DNA of 64,000 nucleotides, from the NCBI RefSeq assembly GCF_000369005.1, contig NZ_KB849765.1:1229295-1293294 (forward strand). The letters run 5' to 3'. The DNA comes from Acinetobacter beijerinckii CIP 110307. Lineage in GTDB: Bacteria > Pseudomonadota > Gammaproteobacteria > Pseudomonadales > Moraxellaceae. The notes beneath the pieces were generated by a model, which was not told the origin of the DNA, searched no databases, and worked only from the letters and a program-made list of their open reading frames with translations. Position 1 is the first letter of the stretch; each line of letters opens with the position of its first letter. The translations under genes and the position numbers were made by a program. Below, in pieces: positions 34,753-44,893 of this stretch.

Positions 34753-35835
34753 TTAAGAGTGTTGCGCATCCGCAGCAGAGTCATTTTCTGCAATCAATGC
34801 TTCTTGTTTTGCTTTGCGTTCAGCTCGAGCTTCAGCAGATAAACGTTGTTGCTCGTTATCCCAACCTTCATAAGCTTCAACAATTTTTTGCACTAATTGG
34901 TGACGTACCACATCTCGAGAGTGGAAATGAGTAATATGAATTTCATGTACATTTTCAAGTACACGTAGTGCCTGCGCTAAGCCAGATTGTTGCCCACGAG
35001 GTAAGTCAACTTGTGTTACATCACCGGTAATAACAGCACGTGAACCAAAACCTAAACGCGTCAGGAACATTTTCATTTGTTCAGGTGTGGTATTTTGCGC
35101 TTCATCTAAAATCACGAAAGAATGGTTAAGGGTGCGTCCACGCATATAGGCAAGCGGAGCGACTTCAATCACTTGACGCTCAATCAGTTTTGCTACTTTT
35201 TCAAAGCCCAGCATTTCATAGAGTGCATCGTAAAGTGGGCGTAAATAAGGGTCGATTTTCTGAGTCAGATCACCTGGTAAAAAACCTAATTTTTCGCCTG
35301 CTTCAACGGCTGGACGCACCAGTAAAATTCTTTGAATTTCGTTACGTTCAAGCATATCAACCGCTGCGGCAACTGCTAAGTAGGTCTTACCTGTACCCGC
35401 AGGTCCTACACCGAAAGAAATATCACTTTGTAAGATGCGTTGTACATAACGTTTTTGGTTGGCACCACGAGGATTGATACGACCTTTACGAGTCTGAAAA
35501 TAGACATCCATAGGTGCATCATATTCATCAAGTTTCTCACTGACCAATTCAAAATTGCGATCAGTTTGTGAGGATTGGATCAGGAGATGTAATAAATCTG
35601 CACTGATTTGTGTGGACATTTCTGATTCTTGAAAGAGCCGTTGCAATAGTGCTTCGGCTCTTTCGACCGCTTCTAGATCACCATCTAAATAAAAGGCATC
35701 GCCTCGGTGAGTAATTTTGACATCTAAACGTTGTTCGATTTGTTTTAAATGCCCGTTATACGCACCGAGCATGCTTTTTAAACGTTCCATTGAAATCTCA
35801 GGAAACGTTACTGTACGTCGAATCGCTGCAGTCAA
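34753..35835 (-). CDS. ybeZ: PhoH-like ATPase (YbeZ)
   Basis: The 360-residue P-loop protein has Walker A GVGPAGTGKT (about 142-151), Walker B FVILDEAQNTTPEQMKMFLTR and an N-terminal KH-like region. YbeZ works with YbeY in rRNA processing. The start is TTG (complement of 35833-35835) preceded by AAAGGG; the N-terminus RRTVTFPEISMERL aligns with E. coli YbeZ, so a later ATG would cut into it. It is 39 bp after miaB. C-terminal 35 residues are Ala/Glu/Lys-rich. Confidence 0.93.
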   Translation of the reverse strand: MTAAIRRTVTFPEISMERLKSMLGAYNGHLKQIEQRLDVKITHRGDAFYLDGDLEAVERAEALLQRLFQESEMSTQISADLLHLLIQSSQTDRNFELVSEKLDEYDAPMDVYFQTRKGRINPRGANQKRYVQRILQSDISFGVGPAGTGKTYLAVAAAVDMLERNEIQRILLVRPAVEAGEKLGFLPGDLTQKIDPYLRPLYDALYEMLGFEKVAKLIERQVIEVAPLAYMRGRTLNHSFVILDEAQNTTPEQMKMFLTRLGFGSRAVITGDVTQVDLPRGQQSGLAQALRVLENVHEIHITHFHSRDVVRHQLVQKIVEAYEGWDNEQQRLSAEARAERKAKQEALIAENDSAADAQHS

Positions 35836-35874
35836 GAGAAACCCTTTTTGTTGCTTTGTAGGAATACCCTTACA

Positions 35875-37326
35875 TTACGCTACGTCAGGTTCAAGATTCA
35901 AGAGTTCACCATAAACTAAATTTAAAGTTTTGATTTCAGTGATCTCAATCTCCGCGAAACGCCCGATCCACGCTGCGTCACCGACAAAGGTAACTAAACG
36001 TGTATTGTCAGCAGTTCCGATTAAAACATTTGGATCCTTATCTGACACTTTTTCAATCAAAACACGCTCAATTTTACCGAGCATGGCATCCGTTTTATCA
36101 ATGCTTGATTGCTTAATCACTTGTTGGACTTGCGCTAGGCGATCTTTTTTTACTTGCTCAGGTGTGCTATCGGGTAAATCCGAAGCAGGTGTTCCTGGGC
36201 GTTTTGAATAAACAAAACTATAAGAATGATCAAAATCTAAATCTTTAATGAATTGTAAAGTTTCAGCAAAATGCTCATCTGTTTCACCAGGGAAACCGAT
36301 AATAAAATCGCTCGATAAGTGCATATCTGGACGGACTTTACGAAGCTTGGCAATTTTATCGATATACACATCAATGGTGTGATTACGCTTCATTGCTTGA
36401 AGCACATCGTTTGAACCACTTTGTACTGGTAAATGTAAATGTGAAACCATTTGTGGTAAATCACGATAGCATTGAATTAATTCATCAGAAAACTCAAGCG
36501 GGTGAGAGGTGGTATAACGTAAACGTCCAATTCCAGGGATTTCTGCAACTAAGCGAAGTAATTCAGGGAAGGTGCAAATTTCACCTTCAAAGGTTTCACC
36601 GCGATAGCCGTTGACGTTTTGACCAAGCAAACTGATTTCACGAACACCTTTTTCGGCTAAGCCTGCAATTTCAGCGAGAACATCATCCAGTGGACGAGAA
36701 ACCTCTTCACCGCGTGTATACGGCACGACGCAAAATGAACAGTATTTAGAGCAGCCTTCCATAATCGAAACAAATGCTTTAAAACCTTCTACACGTGGTT
36801 CAGGCAAAAAGTCGAATTTTTCGATATCTGGGAAAGAAATATCAACCAATTTGATTTTTTCTTTCTTTGGTTTTTCAATTTGTGCTTGGTGCTGATCTAA
36901 CATCTGCGGCAAACGGTGCAAAGTTTGTGGACCAAAAACCATGTCTACATAAGGTGCACGTTTTTGGATGTTGTCACCTTCTTGAGATGCAACACAGCCA
37001 CCGACACCAATGACTAAATCAGGATTTTGTTCTTTCAGTTTGCGCCAACGACCTAAACCACTGAAAACTTTTTCTTGTGCTTTTTCACGAATCGAGCAGG
37101 TATTCATCAGTAGAATATCTGCATCATTTGGATTGTCAGTGAGCACATAACCATGTGAATCACCTAATAAGTCTGCCATACGATGACTGTCATACTCATT
37201 CATCTGACACCCTTGCGTTTCAATATATAATTTCTTAATTGAAACATCAGTGGTGTGCATTGGCTGGGTAACAGTGTTTTCTGCAGCAGCTTTTATAGCA
37301 CTGGGAATGAATGTTTGAACCGTCAT
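35875..37326 (-). CDS. miaB: tRNA-2-methylthio-N6-dimethylallyladenosine synthase
   Basis: The 483-residue radical SAM methylthiotransferase modifies A37 of tRNAs. Fe-S ligands: Cys40, Cys77 and Cys111 (auxiliary cluster) and Cys192, Cys196, Cys199 in GCSKYCSFC (radical SAM cluster). A C-terminal TRAM domain is present. The first ~30 residues (Ala/Thr-rich) are longer than in E. coli (474 residues in total). First gene of miaB-ybeZ-ybeY; the usual next genes ybeX and lnt are not here. Confidence 0.97.
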   Translation of the reverse strand: MTVQTFIPSAIKAAAENTVTQPMHTTDVSIKKLYIETQGCQMNEYDSHRMADLLGDSHGYVLTDNPNDADILLMNTCSIREKAQEKVFSGLGRWRKLKEQNPDLVIGVGGCVASQEGDNIQKRAPYVDMVFGPQTLHRLPQMLDQHQAQIEKPKKEKIKLVDISFPDIEKFDFLPEPRVEGFKAFVSIMEGCSKYCSFCVVPYTRGEEVSRPLDDVLAEIAGLAEKGVREISLLGQNVNGYRGETFEGEICTFPELLRLVAEIPGIGRLRYTTSHPLEFSDELIQCYRDLPQMVSHLHLPVQSGSNDVLQAMKRNHTIDVYIDKIAKLRKVRPDMHLSSDFIIGFPGETDEHFAETLQFIKDLDFDHSYSFVYSKRPGTPASDLPDSTPEQVKKDRLAQVQQVIKQSSIDKTDAMLGKIERVLIEKVSDKDPNVLIGTADNTRLVTFVGDAAWIGRFAEIEITEIKTLNLVYGELLNLEPDVA

Positions 37327-37510
37327 GCAGGCTCCTAAAACGAGGTGGGTATCAACAAACCGCGAATTATAACAGCATTTTTAATAGAACGCAGAGAATA
37401 AAAAAGTGACAAAAATGGACACTTTGTGGATAAAATTACGTGAATTTTAATGAATATGAATCAGCAAGTTACATAACACAACAATTGTAGGAAGCCAGAC
37501 TTATTAAACT

Positions 37511-39535
37511 ATGACGGCAGGGCAAAATTGGGCAAATGTATTGATGAAGATGAATAAGCAGCATGATTTTATAATGACAGTAAGCAATAAATTCAATAAC
37601 AAGAAAAACTTCCGCCAAATTATGGCGGTAGGTGGAATGATTGTTTGTTCATCTGTATATGCTTTAGATGAGCAATTTAATGATGCTTTACGTGCTGCAA
37701 ATTCTGGCAATACTGCTTTGCTCGATCAGTATCAGTTTGATATGCAAAACGATGCATTGGGTTACTATCCTGAATATTGGAAATTGAATACTAATCTTGG
37801 ATTTCAGCCTGCTAGCTCAATTATTAGTTTTGCCCAACGCTATCCTCAATCTGCTATGGCTGAAAAATTAGCTGCCGATTACGTCGAAGAAAAAGTAAAA
37901 CAAGCAAATTATAGTGAAGCAAAACCTGTTTTAAGTTATGTGACAAATCCTGACCAAGATGAAAGCTGTGCGGTTGCTCAAGTGAGAGCACAAACAGGTG
38001 ATAGTTTAGTCTATGCGGAATATAAAGATATTTGGTTAGCTACTGGCTCTCAGCCCGAAGCATGTAATGGTTTAGGACGGTTAATGCTTTCTAGTCCGTT
38101 AATGACTGCACAAGATCGTCAACAACGGTTATGGGGACAATTACGCGCAGGTCAGTCAGGACAAGCTATTGCTACAGCACAGACGATTGGATTAAATCTT
38201 TCTTTGGCTCAGTTTAATCAAATTCAAGCAAATCCTTTAGGGTATTTGTGGAGTGCGCCTAAATCAAATGATGCTGATTATGCCTATTTGATTTTTGCTT
38301 TAGGGCGAGTTGCTGACAGTGATTTAACCAATGCTTCAGGTAATATTCAGCGTGTGGCTCAAGATACACCGCCCGCAGTACAAAAATATTTATATCGTAC
38401 GATTGGCTATATTGGCGGTACGACCGTCATGAAAAATGGCTTTAATCGACAAGTATTAAATGCTTATGATCAAAGTTATGGTTATCCATTTAGTCCTGAA
38501 GAAGCGGAAATTTATGCACGCCAAGCGATTCGATTTGGTGCATGGGAAAGTTTGATTCGTGCGATTGATGCGATGTCAGTTTCGCAAAAGCAAGAGGATC
38601 GTTGGCAATATTGGCTTGCGCGTGCATCTGAGCAGCGTTCTGATAAAGAGTCAAAACAAGCTGCTCAACAAATTTATCGTAAATTAGCTCAATCCGGTGA
38701 TGACTATCACAACCTACTTGCGAAAGATCGTATAGGTGAGCGTTACAATCATCAACCTTATAATGAGCAGCCAAGCGCGCAAGATGCTCAGCGTCTGAGT
38801 CAAAATATTCATTTTAGACGCGCATTTGCATTAAGAGATGTAAACGCACCCGCGAATTACACCAATCGTGAATGGAACTGGGCAGTTCGCCAAGCGTATT
38901 TGCAAAAAGATGATGGATTAATTTTAGCTGCGGCTAAACGTGCGCATGATATGGGTTGGTATGATCGTGCTATTTATGCTGCTGATCGCACAACATCTCG
39001 TCATAATGATACATATCGTTATGCAACACCGCATCGCAGTAACGTAACTAGTCATAGCTATAATGCGGGGATTGATCCTGCTTGGGCATATGGCTTAATG
39101 CGCCAAGAGAGTCGTTTTGTCACTTCAGCACGTTCTCATGTAGGTGCAGGTGGCTTAATGCAGATTATGCCAAACACAGCAAAATTGATTGCACGTCAAA
39201 TGGGTGAAACTTATAACCCAGCAGCATTGAGCGAGATGAATACGAATATTCGTTATGGTACTTATTATTTATCAATGATTCAGAGCCAACTCAGCGGCAA
39301 TGCTGTGCTAGCGACTGCTGGCTACAATGCGGGACCAAATCGGGCTCGTCGATGGCAATCTGACTCACAAGTGATCAGCGCTGATCAATATACTGAAACC
39401 ATCCCATTATTAGAAACACGTGACTACGTCAAACATGTCATGACCAATGCCACACATTATGGTGTTGTATTAGGGCAGGGTGCTCAATCTTTAGAGAAAA
39501 GGATGAGTACGATTCCTGTGCTGAATCAACCTTAA
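37511..39535 (+). CDS. slt: Soluble lytic murein transglycosylase (Slt70 type)
   Basis: The protein of up to 674 residues cleaves peptidoglycan between MurNAc and GlcNAc with anhydro product formation. It has a long helical superhelix domain (~60-500) and a C-terminal lysozyme-like domain with catalytic Glu at about 533 (GLMRQESRF), HVGAGGLMQIMPNTAKLIA and AGYNAGPNRARRW. A signal sequence (KNFRQIMAVGGMIVCSSVYA) sits unusually far in if ATG 37511 is used; starts at 37550 or 37574 would give a more ordinary signal peptide. The start is therefore unsure. Length is close to E. coli Slt70 (645). Confidence 0.9.
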   Translation: MTAGQNWANVLMKMNKQHDFIMTVSNKFNNKKNFRQIMAVGGMIVCSSVYALDEQFNDALRAANSGNTALLDQYQFDMQNDALGYYPEYWKLNTNLGFQPASSIISFAQRYPQSAMAEKLAADYVEEKVKQANYSEAKPVLSYVTNPDQDESCAVAQVRAQTGDSLVYAEYKDIWLATGSQPEACNGLGRLMLSSPLMTAQDRQQRLWGQLRAGQSGQAIATAQTIGLNLSLAQFNQIQANPLGYLWSAPKSNDADYAYLIFALGRVADSDLTNASGNIQRVAQDTPPAVQKYLYRTIGYIGGTTVMKNGFNRQVLNAYDQSYGYPFSPEEAEIYARQAIRFGAWESLIRAIDAMSVSQKQEDRWQYWLARASEQRSDKESKQAAQQIYRKLAQSGDDYHNLLAKDRIGERYNHQPYNEQPSAQDAQRLSQNIHFRRAFALRDVNAPANYTNREWNWAVRQAYLQKDDGLILAAAKRAHDMGWYDRAIYAADRTTSRHNDTYRYATPHRSNVTSHSYNAGIDPAWAYGLMRQESRFVTSARSHVGAGGLMQIMPNTAKLIARQMGETYNPAALSEMNTNIRYGTYYLSMIQSQLSGNAVLATAGYNAGPNRARRWQSDSQVISADQYTETIPLLETRDYVKHVMTNATHYGVVLGQGAQSLEKRMSTIPVLNQP

Positions 39536-39613
39536 AGGCACAACGATGTTTAATGTGAAGTAATGAATTTTTTATATTTGATGAAGTCAATCAATTTACG
39601 CAAGGGGCAAATG

Positions 39614-40249
39614 ATGAGAATAATGAAGGCATTAATTTGCTATCTATTCATATCATTTAGTGCACCATTATACGCGGCTGATAATGCTGATATTTCAGGC
39701 TATGTGATGCATGTACAAATGACGCCTGCGGCCTGCGCTTTTGACTCATCAAGACAAAAGCAAAGAAAATGTTTAGAGGGTTATTCTTTAACAATTTCAA
39801 GTTTATTGCCTGAAGTTCCTGTTGGGCGTGATTGTGAAACTCGGACTTCTGCAAAACTTACACCGTTACAGGCAAAAGTCGTGGCTCGTATCATGCCTGA
39901 TGAAAATGCAAGGGTACAACTTTGGCAAAATGTTGGTGGTTGTGTACCAATGAATGCCAGTCAATATTTTAGAACGATTATCAATTTTGCAGAAAGATTA
40001 AAAGTTCCTGCTGATTTGACCAGTCCAAACACGATTGAAGTTCAAAAAGAAAACCTTAGACAGCAATTTACCAAGCTCAACCGAACATTACCGCCAAATG
40101 GTATCCGTTTTACTTGCCAATCTTCACGATTTGATTCATTTCTGACTGAAATTCGAGTGTGTTATCAAAAGAATGGTCAGTACAAACAATGTGCAAGTCA
40201 TATTGTTTCAGGATGCCCGAATGAATTTACAATTAAAGGTAGTTATTAA
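39614..40249 (+). CDS. Hypothetical exported protein, Cys-rich
   Basis: A protein of about 211 residues with a signal peptide (MRIMKALICYLFISFSAPLYA) and at least eight Cys in the mature part (ACAFDSS, KCLEGY, DCETR, GCVPMN, TCQSS, VCYQK, QCASH, GCPNE), suggesting disulfides in the periplasm. I recognise no family. The open frame begins at 39563, but AGGGG at 39603-39607 points to ATG 39614. It may be cotranscribed with slt. Confidence 0.7.
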   Translation: MRIMKALICYLFISFSAPLYAADNADISGYVMHVQMTPAACAFDSSRQKQRKCLEGYSLTISSLLPEVPVGRDCETRTSAKLTPLQAKVVARIMPDENARVQLWQNVGGCVPMNASQYFRTIINFAERLKVPADLTSPNTIEVQKENLRQQFTKLNRTLPPNGIRFTCQSSRFDSFLTEIRVCYQKNGQYKQCASHIVSGCPNEFTIKGSY

Positions 40250-40416
40250 GCTTTTTTCTGGCTTAATTTGTATTTTCTATCAGACTTTTGTTGAAATCCA
40301 TTCTCTTTTACATGCATCTGAGTTCGCATTAGAGTACAATCTTTGCCGTTTATGATAATTCAGTTGAACCATAATAGCGTTCAATTGTGCAAACGCATCT
40401 CATTGGAGAATATCAC

Positions 40417-41403
40417 ATGAAGCAACCCGTTCGTGTTGCCGTTACAGGCGCTGCTGGTCAAATTGGTTATAGCTTATTATTCCGTATCGCAAGCGGTGAA
40501 ATGTTAGGTAAAGATCAACCAGTCATTTTACAATTGCTTGAAGTTCCTTTTGAGAAAGCTCAACAAGCGCTTAAAGGCGTAATGATGGAACTTGATGACT
40601 GTGCTTTCCCATTATTGGCAGGCATGATCGGGACTGATGATCCTAAAGTTGCATTTAAAGATGCTGACTATGCTTTATTAGTTGGTTCACGTCCACGTGG
40701 TCCTGGTATGGAACGTGCTGACTTGTTAAAAGTGAATGGCGAGATCTTCATTGGTCAAGGCCAAGCACTTAACGAAGTTGCAAGCCGTGATGTTAAAGTA
40801 TTGGTTGTAGGTAACCCTGCAAATACAAATGCTTATATCGCAATGAAATCTGCTCCAGATCTTCCAGCGAAAAACTTTACAGCAATGTTACGTCTTGATC
40901 ACAATCGTGCATTAACTCAACTTGCTCAAAAAGCAGGTGTTGCAGTTTCTGACATCGAAGATATGACAGTTTGGGGTAACCACTCTCCAACAATGTATGC
41001 TGACTACCGTTTTGCTAAAGCAAATGGCGTAAGCTTAAAAGACAAAATCAACGATGCAGAATGGAATAAAGATGTATTCCTTCCAACTGTTGGTAAACGT
41101 GGTGCTGCGATTATCGAAGCACGTGGTTTGTCTTCTGCTGCTTCTGCTGCAAATGCTGCAATCGACCATATGCGTGATTGGGCTCTTGGCACAAACGGCA
41201 AATGGGTAACAATGGGTATTCCTTCTGACGGTTCTTATGGTATTCCTGAAGGCGTAATGTTCGGTTTCCCTGTAACGACTGAAAACGGTGAATACAAAAT
41301 CGTTCAAGGTCTTGAAATCGACGAATTCAGCCGTGAGCGTATCAACTTCACTCTTAATGAGCTAGAAGAAGAGCGTGCCGCGATTGCTGACATGGTTAAA
41401 TAA
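40417..41403 (+). CDS. mdh: Malate dehydrogenase (NAD)
   Basis: The 328-residue TCA-cycle enzyme interconverts malate and oxaloacetate. NAD-binding loop [37 protein letters not shown] and active-site His in WGNHSPTMY. It is the cytosolic-type MDH group common in Acinetobacter, not the E. coli type. ATG 40417 follows GGAG; the frame extends ten codons further. Codon use is that of a highly expressed gene. Terminator follows. Confidence 0.97.
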   Translation: MKQPVRVAVTGAAGQIGYSLLFRIASGEMLGKDQPVILQLLEVPFEKAQQALKGVMMELDDCAFPLLAGMIGTDDPKVAFKDADYALLVGSRPRGPGMERADLLKVNGEIFIGQGQALNEVASRDVKVLVVGNPANTNAYIAMKSAPDLPAKNFTAMLRLDHNRALTQLAQKAGVAVSDIEDMTVWGNHSPTMYADYRFAKANGVSLKDKINDAEWNKDVFLPTVGKRGAAIIEARGLSSAASAANAAIDHMRDWALGTNGKWVTMGIPSDGSYGIPEGVMFGFPVTTENGEYKIVQGLEIDEFSRERINFTLNELEEERAAIADMVK

Positions 41404-41423
41404 TTTATCTTTTTGATAGATTG

Positions 41424-41453
41424 AAAAAGCACCTTTTATAAGGTGCTTTTTTT
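41424..41453 (+). terminator. Terminator of mdh
   Basis: A 12-bp stem (AAAAAGCACCTT, 41424-41435, with AAGGTGCTTTTT, 41440-41451), TTAT loop and T run. Confidence 0.95.
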
Positions 41454-41559
41454 ATGCTGAGTACACACAAAAAACAACAAGAAAATATAGACATACATCT
41501 GCAACTAGATCATTTTAATTGTTAGATTATTTGGATATAAGAAAGTATAGGAGAATAAG

Positions 41560-41802
41560 ATGTTTGAACAACAACCGACACTAGAACTGTTATTCGAACA
41601 ACTAGGACTTGGAGCGGATGAGGCAGCTATTGAAACATTTGTGAAAAACCATCAACTCAGTGCTGATCAAAAATTACATGAAGCTGAGTTTTGGAGTGCA
41701 GGTCAGCGTGATTTTCTAAAAAGTCATTGGGAAAAAGATGATGAATGGGCGATTGTGATTGATGAGTTGAATCAGCAATTACATATAGATAGCACGAACT
41801 GA
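41560..41802 (+). CDS. DUF2789 family protein
   Basis: An 80-residue acidic helical protein (TLELLFEQLGLGADEAAIETFV, EAEFWSAGQRDFLKSHWEKDDEW) that matches the DUF2789 pattern. Function unknown. It has AGGAGAATAAG before the ATG and a shared terminator after it. Confidence 0.85.
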   Translation: MFEQQPTLELLFEQLGLGADEAAIETFVKNHQLSADQKLHEAEFWSAGQRDFLKSHWEKDDEWAIVIDELNQQLHIDSTN

Positions 41803-41809
41803 TTTTAAT

Positions 41810-41849
41810 ATTAAAAATAAAGCTCGCATTAGTGAGCTTTATTTTTAAT
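41810..41849. terminator. Bidirectional terminator with the converging gene's stop codon in its loop
   Basis: A 16-bp perfect stem (41810-41825 with 41834-41849, core AATAAAGCTC/GAGCTTTATT) encloses eight bases, GCATTAGT. The TAA of the minus-strand gene (complement of 41829-41831) lies inside the loop, so that gene ends within its own terminator. Confidence 0.92.
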
Positions 41850-42356
41850 TAGTATTTTGAACCATTCTTGTTGACGTGCTTGAGTAAAAGCAGGGTGCGC
41901 GTGTAACAACTCTAAGTCGTGATCTAAGCAAGATAGGTATTTCGTTAGCCAATGCCGTGTTAATGCCTGTTCTTGTTTAGCAGCTGAAGCGTAAGCCAAG
42001 AAGAAATAAATCTCTAAGTGTTCGGTATACGCCAAAGGTTTAAGAATTTGCTGGGTAATTAAGGCAAACCGTTGCTCCTTGGTCAATTCGAAATAAATCA
42101 TATACGCTTTTGCAAGGCATAAAGACAGATTTAAATACAGACTTAAAGGCATTTCTTCATATTCAACTCGCGCCTGTTCTAATAAAACAATTGCTTCTTG
42201 TAAAAAATGTAATTGTTCTTGGCGTAAATGGCTCAATACAACCAACTGTAAACGCAAATCAGCGCGCTCTAAAGCAAGCTCAGGTGAGTTACTCTCTATA
42301 AAAAGTTGGTCAGTTTCACCAATTCGAGCAATCACTTGTTTGGTTTGATTCGACAT
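41829..42356 (-). CDS. Conserved hypothetical helical (TPR-like) protein
   Basis: A 175-residue all-helical cytoplasmic protein; LALERADLRLQLVVLSHL, FLQEAIVLLEQARVEYEEMP and LYLNLSLCLAKAYMIYFEL look like paired TPR-type helices. No specific family recognised. ATG 42356 (MSNQTK) is preferred to a TTG four codons upstream. Confidence 0.75.
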   Translation of the reverse strand: MSNQTKQVIARIGETDQLFIESNSPELALERADLRLQLVVLSHLRQEQLHFLQEAIVLLEQARVEYEEMPLSLYLNLSLCLAKAYMIYFELTKEQRFALITQQILKPLAYTEHLEIYFFLAYASAAKQEQALTRHWLTKYLSCLDHDLELLHAHPAFTQARQQEWFKILIKNKAH

Positions 42357-42424
42357 GTATTGATCCAAAATCTTCAGTTGTTGGTGTTATATAGGGCTAT
42401 TTTTAGTAATTTAAAGGGTTAAAG

Positions 42425-43030
42425 CTATTTCCAAATAGAATCGCTACTACGCAGCCAAGCTGTAATCGATAGACGTTGATGATTTGAAAGTAGCACTTCA
42501 TGTAACAAATCACTTTGGAAAATAGCCAGTCGATTTGGTAAGGGTTCAATAATATGCCAATGTTCATTTTTATCCTGTAGGCGTAATTGTCCACCAAACT
42601 CTTCTTGCCAATTCTCATGCAAATAAAAAACAGTTGAAATCATACGATCATTTTTTTTCTGAGCATTATCTCGATGTAATGCATAAAACTCTCCCGCTTG
42701 ATAGCAAGCGAAATGAGCCTCAACTTCTTTAATGCCGAGATAAAAAGCTTGATTTAGAATTTGAGATAAATCTTGTAAAAATTGAATATGTTGTTGAGCA
42801 ACAGGCAGTTGACCATCAATCCATAAAATATGATCACTACGAATGTGGCTGACTACACCATTCTGTACACCTGCTGCTCGAAACTGTTCTAAATGAGAAC
42901 TACATTCTTGCACTAGCGCAGAGATATATTCAGATGAATATAGATGATCAATCAGAGCAAACCCTGATTCATTTAAATCATCTAAGATTTTATCTATATT
43001 CCAAGATGTAGTAATGGAAGAGGATTGCAT
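42425..43030 (-). CDS. 2-oxoglutarate/Fe(II)-dependent oxygenase
   Basis: The 201-residue prolyl-4-hydroxylase-like dioxygenase has the HxD iron motif in ALHRDNA, the distal His in LLHEVLL and the 2OG-binding Arg in RLSITAW. YHxxx-type YLHENWQEEFGGQLRL is typical of the SM-20/EGLN-like bacterial group. The substrate is unknown; some members hydroxylate translation factors. Single gene on the minus strand, divergent from rlmJ. Confidence 0.88.
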   Translation of the reverse strand: MQSSSITTSWNIDKILDDLNESGFALIDHLYSSEYISALVQECSSHLEQFRAAGVQNGVVSHIRSDHILWIDGQLPVAQQHIQFLQDLSQILNQAFYLGIKEVEAHFACYQAGEFYALHRDNAQKKNDRMISTVFYLHENWQEEFGGQLRLQDKNEHWHIIEPLPNRLAIFQSDLLHEVLLSNHQRLSITAWLRSSDSIWK

Positions 43031-43147
43031 AAAGCTCCTATGATATTCGTTTAATTACATTGCAATTTTAGACGATCACATCAACGCTAAAGAATACTTT
43101 TTTCTTTCATGTTAAACTATCGGTTGAATTGAGGAATAATTGTCAAC

Positions 43148-44005
43148 ATGAATTACCGTCACCATTTCCATGCGGGTAACTTTGCCGATGTTATGAAGCA
43201 TGTACTTTTACTTCAACTGCTCGCTCGTTTAAATGCTAAAGATAAACCTTATCGATATATCGATACCCATGGTGGTGCAGGTAAATATGATTTATCTAGG
43301 TCTGAAGCACAAAAATCAGGTGAATTCTTAACGGGTATCCATCGTTTGGTCAAGCTTGACGATTCGATTAAGCGTAATGCGCCTGAAGGTGTAAAACAAT
43401 ATCTTAAAATTGTTGAAGATATGCGCGTAGGTTCTGGTAAAGGGGCTTATCCAGGTTCACCTTGGTTTGCACTTGAGGGTATGCGTGATATTGATAAAGC
43501 AACTATTTTTGAAATGCAGCGTGATGTATTTCAGCAATTGTATTTAAATATTCGTGATAAACGTGCGGGTCTACATGAGCGTGATTTTTATGAAGGCTTA
43601 ATGGGTGTCATTCCGCCGAAAGAAAAACGCGGATTGGTCATGATTGACCCACCTTACGAAATCGAGCGTAAAGATTTCCCGCAATTGGTTGAAATACTGC
43701 AAGATGCACATAAAAAATGGCCAACAGGCGTATTTGCAGTTTGGTACCCAATTAAAGACCGTGCCATGATTGAACGGTTTGAAAAGAAAATGTTTAAAAC
43801 GGGTATTCGCCGTCAGCTGATTTGTGAAATTTGCGTATGGCCAGATGATACTCCAGTTGGATTAAATGGTTGTGGTTTACTTGTGATTAACCCACCTTGG
43901 AAATTTTCAGAAGATGCTGATCAAGCCTTACAATGGCTTTTCCCTCATTTACGCATGAGTGAAAATGGTGGTCATGCAGCGGTGCGTTGGTTGGTGGGTG
44001 AATAA
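43148..44005 (+). CDS. rlmJ: 23S rRNA (adenine-2030-N6)-methyltransferase
   Basis: The 285-residue methyltransferase starts MNYRHHFHAGNFADVMKHVLL, the RlmJ hallmark, and has YIDTHGGAGKYDL (SAM site) and the catalytic DPPYE motif at about residue 172. Family length is 280. It is followed 38 bp later by pssA. Confidence 0.96.
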   Translation: MNYRHHFHAGNFADVMKHVLLLQLLARLNAKDKPYRYIDTHGGAGKYDLSRSEAQKSGEFLTGIHRLVKLDDSIKRNAPEGVKQYLKIVEDMRVGSGKGAYPGSPWFALEGMRDIDKATIFEMQRDVFQQLYLNIRDKRAGLHERDFYEGLMGVIPPKEKRGLVMIDPPYEIERKDFPQLVEILQDAHKKWPTGVFAVWYPIKDRAMIERFEKKMFKTGIRRQLICEICVWPDDTPVGLNGCGLLVINPPWKFSEDADQALQWLFPHLRMSENGGHAAVRWLVGE

Positions 44006-44043
44006 CCCATCAACGTCAAAATATTCTCGAGGAATTGAAAATA

Positions 44044-44877
44044 ATGACAAATTCTCTTAAACCTGATGCTGATTTAAATAAAGATGATCATTCTTTTGAT
44101 GGAATTACGTTTGAAGTAGAAGAAGAAGAGCATACGCACGAAGGTCAAAAAGTGAAACGCCGTGGTATTTACTTATGGCCTAATTTAATTACCACAGCAG
44201 CATTACTCTCTGGTTTTTATTCAATTATTGCCAGTATGAATGGTAACTTTAATCAAGCGATTTATGCCATTTTCTTGGCGGCATTACTTGATGGTTTAGA
44301 TGGTCGAGTTGCGCGTGCGATTGGTGCACAAAGTGCCTTTGGTGAGCAATATGACTCACTTTCAGACTTATTAGCATTCGGTGTCGCTCCAGCTATTTTG
44401 ATGTATAGCTGGAGTTTGCATGATCTTGGGCGTATTGGTTTAGCTTGTTGCTTCATTTATACAGCTTGTGCCGCGTTTCGTTTAGCTCGTTTTAATGTGC
44501 AGATCGGTATTGTAGATAAACGCTACTTTATTGGGATTGCAAGCCCGCTTGCTGCGGTTACAGTGATTTCACTTGTTTGGGTTGGAAGAGACTATCCTTT
44601 TATATTTGATTTAAAAGACATTGTGATTCAAGGTGTTAACTCTATTGTTATGGTAGGCGTTGGATTGTTGATGATTTCAAATATCAAATACTATTCATTC
44701 AAACAAATGGACCGTAAACGTGTACCTTTTGTTGTGATGCTGCCTGTGGTCTTGATTTTTGCTGCAATCACGTACAACATTCCTGTAGGGATTTTGATCG
44801 TATGTATTATTTACGTGCTCTCAGGATTCGTAACGACATTATTTGCGAAAAAGAATGATTCAAAAATAACAACTTAA
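44044..44877 (+). CDS. pssA: CDP-diacylglycerol-serine O-phosphatidyltransferase
   Basis: The 277-residue inner-membrane enzyme makes phosphatidylserine. The CDP-alcohol phosphotransferase motif is DGLDGRVARAIGAQSAFGEQ...DSLSD, followed by six to eight helices. It is the membrane (Bacillus/Pseudomonas) type, not the E. coli soluble type. ATG 44044 follows GAGGAA; a TTG lies three codons upstream. Confidence 0.94.
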   Translation: MTNSLKPDADLNKDDHSFDGITFEVEEEEHTHEGQKVKRRGIYLWPNLITTAALLSGFYSIIASMNGNFNQAIYAIFLAALLDGLDGRVARAIGAQSAFGEQYDSLSDLLAFGVAPAILMYSWSLHDLGRIGLACCFIYTACAAFRLARFNVQIGIVDKRYFIGIASPLAAVTVISLVWVGRDYPFIFDLKDIVIQGVNSIVMVGVGLLMISNIKYYSFKQMDRKRVPFVVMLPVVLIFAAITYNIPVGILIVCIIYVLSGFVTTLFAKKNDSKITT

Positions 44878-44893
44878 AATATGGAGGTTCAGT

